Origin: Candidatus Omnitrophota bacterium
GTDB taxonomy: Bacteria > Omnitrophota > Gorgyraeia > 2-02-FULL-51-18
Length of the DNA stretch: 6,651 bases
Direction: 5' to 3'
Assembly: GCA_016196505.1 (NCBI GenBank)
Contig: JACPXO010000186.1
Span: 1 to 6,651 of the forward strand
The translations under genes were made by a program, and so were the position numbers. Shown here one piece after another: positions 5,203 to 6,651 of this stretch (position 1 is the first letter of the stretch; each line of letters starts with the position of its first letter). The notes under the pieces were generated by a model. It was not told where the DNA came from and ran no database searches. It saw only the letters and a list, made by a program, of their open reading frames with translations.

Positions 5203-5970
5203 ATGACACGCGAAGAAAAAGGCACCCGGCTCCAGGTCGTGTTGGCGCGCTATGGGTTGGCGAGCCGCCGGGGGGTCGTTTCCATGATCGAGCAAGGCAA
5301 GGTCCGGGTGAACGGTGTGGTGGTGCGCGAAAAGGGTTTTCGCGTGGATCTGCCAAAGGACAAGATCGACGTGGAAGGCCAAGCGCTGGCCCTCCCGGAG
5401 TCGTCGGAGAAACGTTATTTTCTTCTGAATAAACCCAAAGGGGTCATGACCACGATGCAGGACCCCCACGCGGAGAAAACCGTCGCGGATTTTTTTCACG
5501 ATATCCCTGAGCGGTTATTTCCCGTCGGCCGGTTGGACCGCGACACGACCGGTCTTTTGCTCATGACCAATGACGGGGAATTGACCTTCCGGCTCACGCA
5601 CCCTAAGTATGGCGTCCCCAAAACATACCGCGTCAAGGTCGAAGGGCTTGTGACCGAGGCGGAAGCCAAACGCCTTGAAAAGGGCGTTCATCTCGAGGAT
5701 GGGAAAACCGCTCCCTGCCGGATCCAGATCGATGAAAAATCCCAGAGAGATACCCAGCTTACGATCACGATCCATGAGGGGAAAAAAAGACAGATCCGGA
5801 GGGTCTTCCAAACGATGGGCCATTGGGTCACCGAGCTCGAACGTTTAAGTTACGGGCCTCTGAGACTTGGCGCGCTTCGTTACGGAGAAAGGCGGGAGCT
5901 TGGGCCGGGCGAAGTCCGCGCGCTCATGGAAATGACGGGGTTGATGAAAGCTCCCAAGAGATCGCGATGA
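5203..5970 (+). CDS. rRNA pseudouridine synthase, RsuA/RluB/RluE/RluF family
   Basis: 255 residues. An S4 RNA-binding domain covers about 8-60 (R-L-Q-V-V-L-A-R-Y-G-L-A-S-R-R...G-K-V-R-V-N-G). The catalytic domain starts with Y-F-L-L-N-K-P-K-G-V (72-81). The catalytic aspartate is D112 in V-G-R-L-D-R-D-T-T-G-L-L-L-M-T-N-D-G, and G-K-K-R-Q-I-R-R-V-F lies near the C-terminus. Known family role: isomerises specific uridines in 23S or 16S rRNA. The S4 domain plus the GRLD context points to RluB/RsuA-type enzymes; RluB is the likeliest, but the long C-terminal tail of E. coli RluB is absent, so the target site is left open. The ATG lies 5 bases after the typA stop. AAGGAG is 15 bases upstream (5182-5187) and a closer AGGA (5196-5199) overlaps the typA stop, suggesting translational coupling. 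grxC overlaps its end by 4 bases. Confidence 0.9.
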   Translation: MTREEKGTRLQVVLARYGLASRRGVVSMIEQGKVRVNGVVVREKGFRVDLPKDKIDVEGQALALPESSEKRYFLLNKPKGVMTTMQDPHAEKTVADFFHDIPERLFPVGRLDRDTTGLLLMTNDGELTFRLTHPKYGVPKTYRVKVEGLVTEAEAKRLEKGVHLEDGKTAPCRIQIDEKSQRDTQLTITIHEGKKRQIRRVFQTMGHWVTELERLSYGPLRLGALRYGERRELGPGEVRALMEMTGLMKAPKRSR

Positions 5971-6215
5971 ATCCTCAAACACGGGTGGTGATCTATACGA
6001 CGCGTTATTGTCCCTACTGCCATGTGGCCAAGGATCTTTTGAAAGCTAAACAGGCGGAGTTTGACGAGATAGACGTGACGGATGACGATGCCCTGCGTGA
6101 GAAGCTCGTGCGAATGACCGGCCGTGAGACCGTCCCTCAGATCTTCATCGACGGAAAGCCCATCGGCGGGTATGACGATCTGGTCAAACTGTACGCGTCC
6201 GGAAAGATCGTTTAA
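5967..6215 (+). CDS. grxC: Glutaredoxin (GrxC type)
   Basis: 82 residues, almost the length of E. coli glutaredoxin 3. This cytoplasmic thiol-disulfide oxidoreductase reduces protein and mixed disulfides with glutathione or a comparable thiol. The thioredoxin fold begins at R6-V-V-I-Y-T. The active site is C15-P-Y-C18, the dithiol glutaredoxin signature. T55-V-P57 supplies the cis-proline loop and G67-G-Y-D-D the substrate-binding loop. The frame is open further upstream, but the ATG at 5967 is chosen because it gives the canonical N-terminus, has AAGAGA about 6 bases upstream, and overlaps the preceding stop as ATGA (coupled translation). It is last in the typA operon; its stop touches a long inverted repeat. 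Whether this organism uses glutathione cannot be seen here. Confidence 0.95.
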   Translation: MNPQTRVVIYTTRYCPYCHVAKDLLKAKQAEFDEIDVTDDDALREKLVRMTGRETVPQIFIDGKPIGGYDDLVKLYASGKIV

Positions 6216-6332
6216 GAACGCAAAACGAAAAACGTAAATCGCAAAACTATGGAGTCACTGCGTGACTTTCAATCATAAAGATCGCGCAAGCGACACCTTA
6301 GTTTTACGTTCTACGTTTTTCGTTTTACGTTC
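6216..6332. repeat. Long imperfect inverted repeat between convergent genes (MITE-like or bidirectional 3'-end element)
   Basis: The arms 6216-6248 and 6300-6332 are reverse complements at 29 of 33 positions. Each arm contains an 8-base unit twice at 21-bp spacing: CGCAAAAC at 6219 and 6240 on the left, GTTTTACG at 6301 and 6322 on the right. The 51-base centre holds two small hairpins: AGTCAC/GTGACT (6253-6267), and TCGC/GCGA closed by a GCAA tetraloop (6282-6293). The element starts 1 base after the grxC stop and ends 3 bases before the stop of the opposite gene. No U-run follows, so it is not a classical terminator. It may act as an mRNA 3'-end stabiliser or be a small non-autonomous mobile element. 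Confidence 0.7.
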
Positions 6333-6335
6333 CGT

Positions 6336-6548
6336 TCATCCCGGGGTTCTTCTTGGGTCCTCTAAGAGATCCCGGACCTCGAAGTCCGCCGCGCCGAATT
6401 CCTTGGCGACGGCGATGATCTCAGCGCAAGCTTCATACCGTTCTTTCCTCAGGGCTTCTTTGAGATAAAGAAGCGCTGTGAGCTTCACGGGATGTTTTCT
6501 GATCATCCGCCTCTTCCTTTCGCCGGGTTGTTCGAGTGTTTTGATCAT
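6336..6548 (-). CDS. Small hypothetical protein (70 residues), family not recognised
   Basis: The gene is real on translation signals: ATG at 6548-6546 has an AAAGGAG site (minus strand of 6557-6563) 8 bases upstream. The product is highly charged: a basic N-terminus (G-E-R-K-R-R-M-I-R-K-H), then a probable all-helical body with two helices (V-K-L-T-A-L-L-Y-L-K-E-A-L and Y-E-A-C-A-E-I-I-A-V-A-K-E-F-G), ending in an acidic segment (D-F-E-V-R-D-L-L-E-D-P-R-R-T-P-G). It has a single cysteine, no membrane segment and no signal peptide, so it is probably cytoplasmic. A later in-frame ATG (M15) lacks such a site. It is convergent with grxC across the inverted repeat. A leftward terminator lies just upstream (6571-6606), so it is either separately transcribed or attenuated. 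I cannot assign a function. Confidence 0.75.
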   Translation of the reverse strand: MIKTLEQPGERKRRMIRKHPVKLTALLYLKEALRKERYEACAEIIAVAKEFGAADFEVRDLLEDPRRTPG

Positions 6549-6570
6549 GGGCCACGCTCCTTTCTGTAAA

Positions 6571-6606
6571 ATAAAAAACCCACCACCTTGAAAGGTGATG
6601 GGTTTT
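6571..6606 (-). terminator. Intrinsic terminator (leftward) upstream of the small minus-strand gene
   Basis: Arms 6575-6588 and 6593-6606 pair over 14 positions with one mismatch around a TGAA (TTCA on the minus strand) tetraloop. Read leftward, the stem is followed by TTTTTTATTTT. On the plus strand the following run is weaker (GGAATTTTT), so the minus strand is favoured. It probably ends a minus-strand gene to the right of the window. All three minus frames have a stop between 6628 and 6651, so at most a few codons of that gene are visible here. It could also attenuate the small gene, whose ribosome-binding site starts 8 bases past the T-run. Confidence 0.75.
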
Positions 6607-6651
6607 GGAATTTTTGGTCTTGGTTTTAGTTTACTCTAGGACTTGAAGCTC

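Noticed and set aside
5823..5966. N-terminal extension of the glutaredoxin to an upstream in-frame ATG
   Set aside because: It would overlap 48 codons of the pseudouridine synthase and adds arginine-rich sequence unlike any glutaredoxin; the ATGA-coupled start gives the canonical protein.
6216..6332. Integron attC site after grxC
   Set aside because: Position and fold are suggestive, but the arms lack the GTTRRRY/RYYYAAC core sites, and no integrase or cassette array is visible.
6216..6332. CRISPR or tandem-repeat array
   Set aside because: There are only two units per arm in opposite orientations, with no spacers of constant length; inverted-repeat symmetry explains the pattern.

Overview
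The window is ordinary bacterial chromosome carrying housekeeping genes, interrupted by one insertion sequence. Genes are tightly packed, use ATG with occasional TTG starts, mostly have purine-rich Shine-Dalgarno sites, and stop with TAA, TAG or TGA, so the standard bacterial code applies. The gene set (peptidoglycan DD-carboxypeptidase tail, greA, a tRNA-dihydrouridine synthase, typA/bipA, an rRNA pseudouridine synthase, a glutaredoxin) is too universal to name a taxon. The moderately high G+C, the IS481-like element and the unfamiliar small protein would fit an uncultivated lineage such as Omnitrophota, but that is only a guess.

Layout. 3-137: C-terminal tail of a probable D-Ala-D-Ala carboxypeptidase (+). 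166-639: greA (+), ending in a 4-base tail-to-tail overlap with dusB (636-1625, -). The start of dusB sits 6 bases downstream of an extended -10 box, with no Shine-Dalgarno site, so its mRNA is probably leaderless. 1656-3152: an IS481-like element with a 15-bp target duplication and 17-bp inverted repeats set 9 bp in from each tip. It has a roughly 420-bp leader containing an unrecognised open frame and a stem-loop over the transposase ribosome-binding site. The transposase has no stop codon inside the element; its frame ends at a TGA inside the -35 box of the neighbouring host promoter.

3172-3199: a near-consensus promoter facing right. It is followed by about 85 bases with no gene, then two intrinsic terminators in tandem, then typA (3365-5197). 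This looks like either a small RNA gene or an attenuated typA leader. typA, the pseudouridine synthase (5203-5970) and grxC (5967-6215) form a compact + strand operon: typA acts on ribosomes, the next enzyme modifies rRNA, and grxC handles thiol redox.

6216-6332: a long imperfect inverted repeat (33-bp arms, each with a 21-bp internal period) that almost exactly fills the gap between the grxC stop and the stop of a convergent small gene (6336-6548, -). 6571-6606: an intrinsic terminator reading leftward, just upstream of that small gene.

The IS landed between dusB and the typA-side promoter. Removing it and one copy of the duplication puts the two promoters back to back, with only about 35 bases between the dusB start codon and the rightward -35 box.
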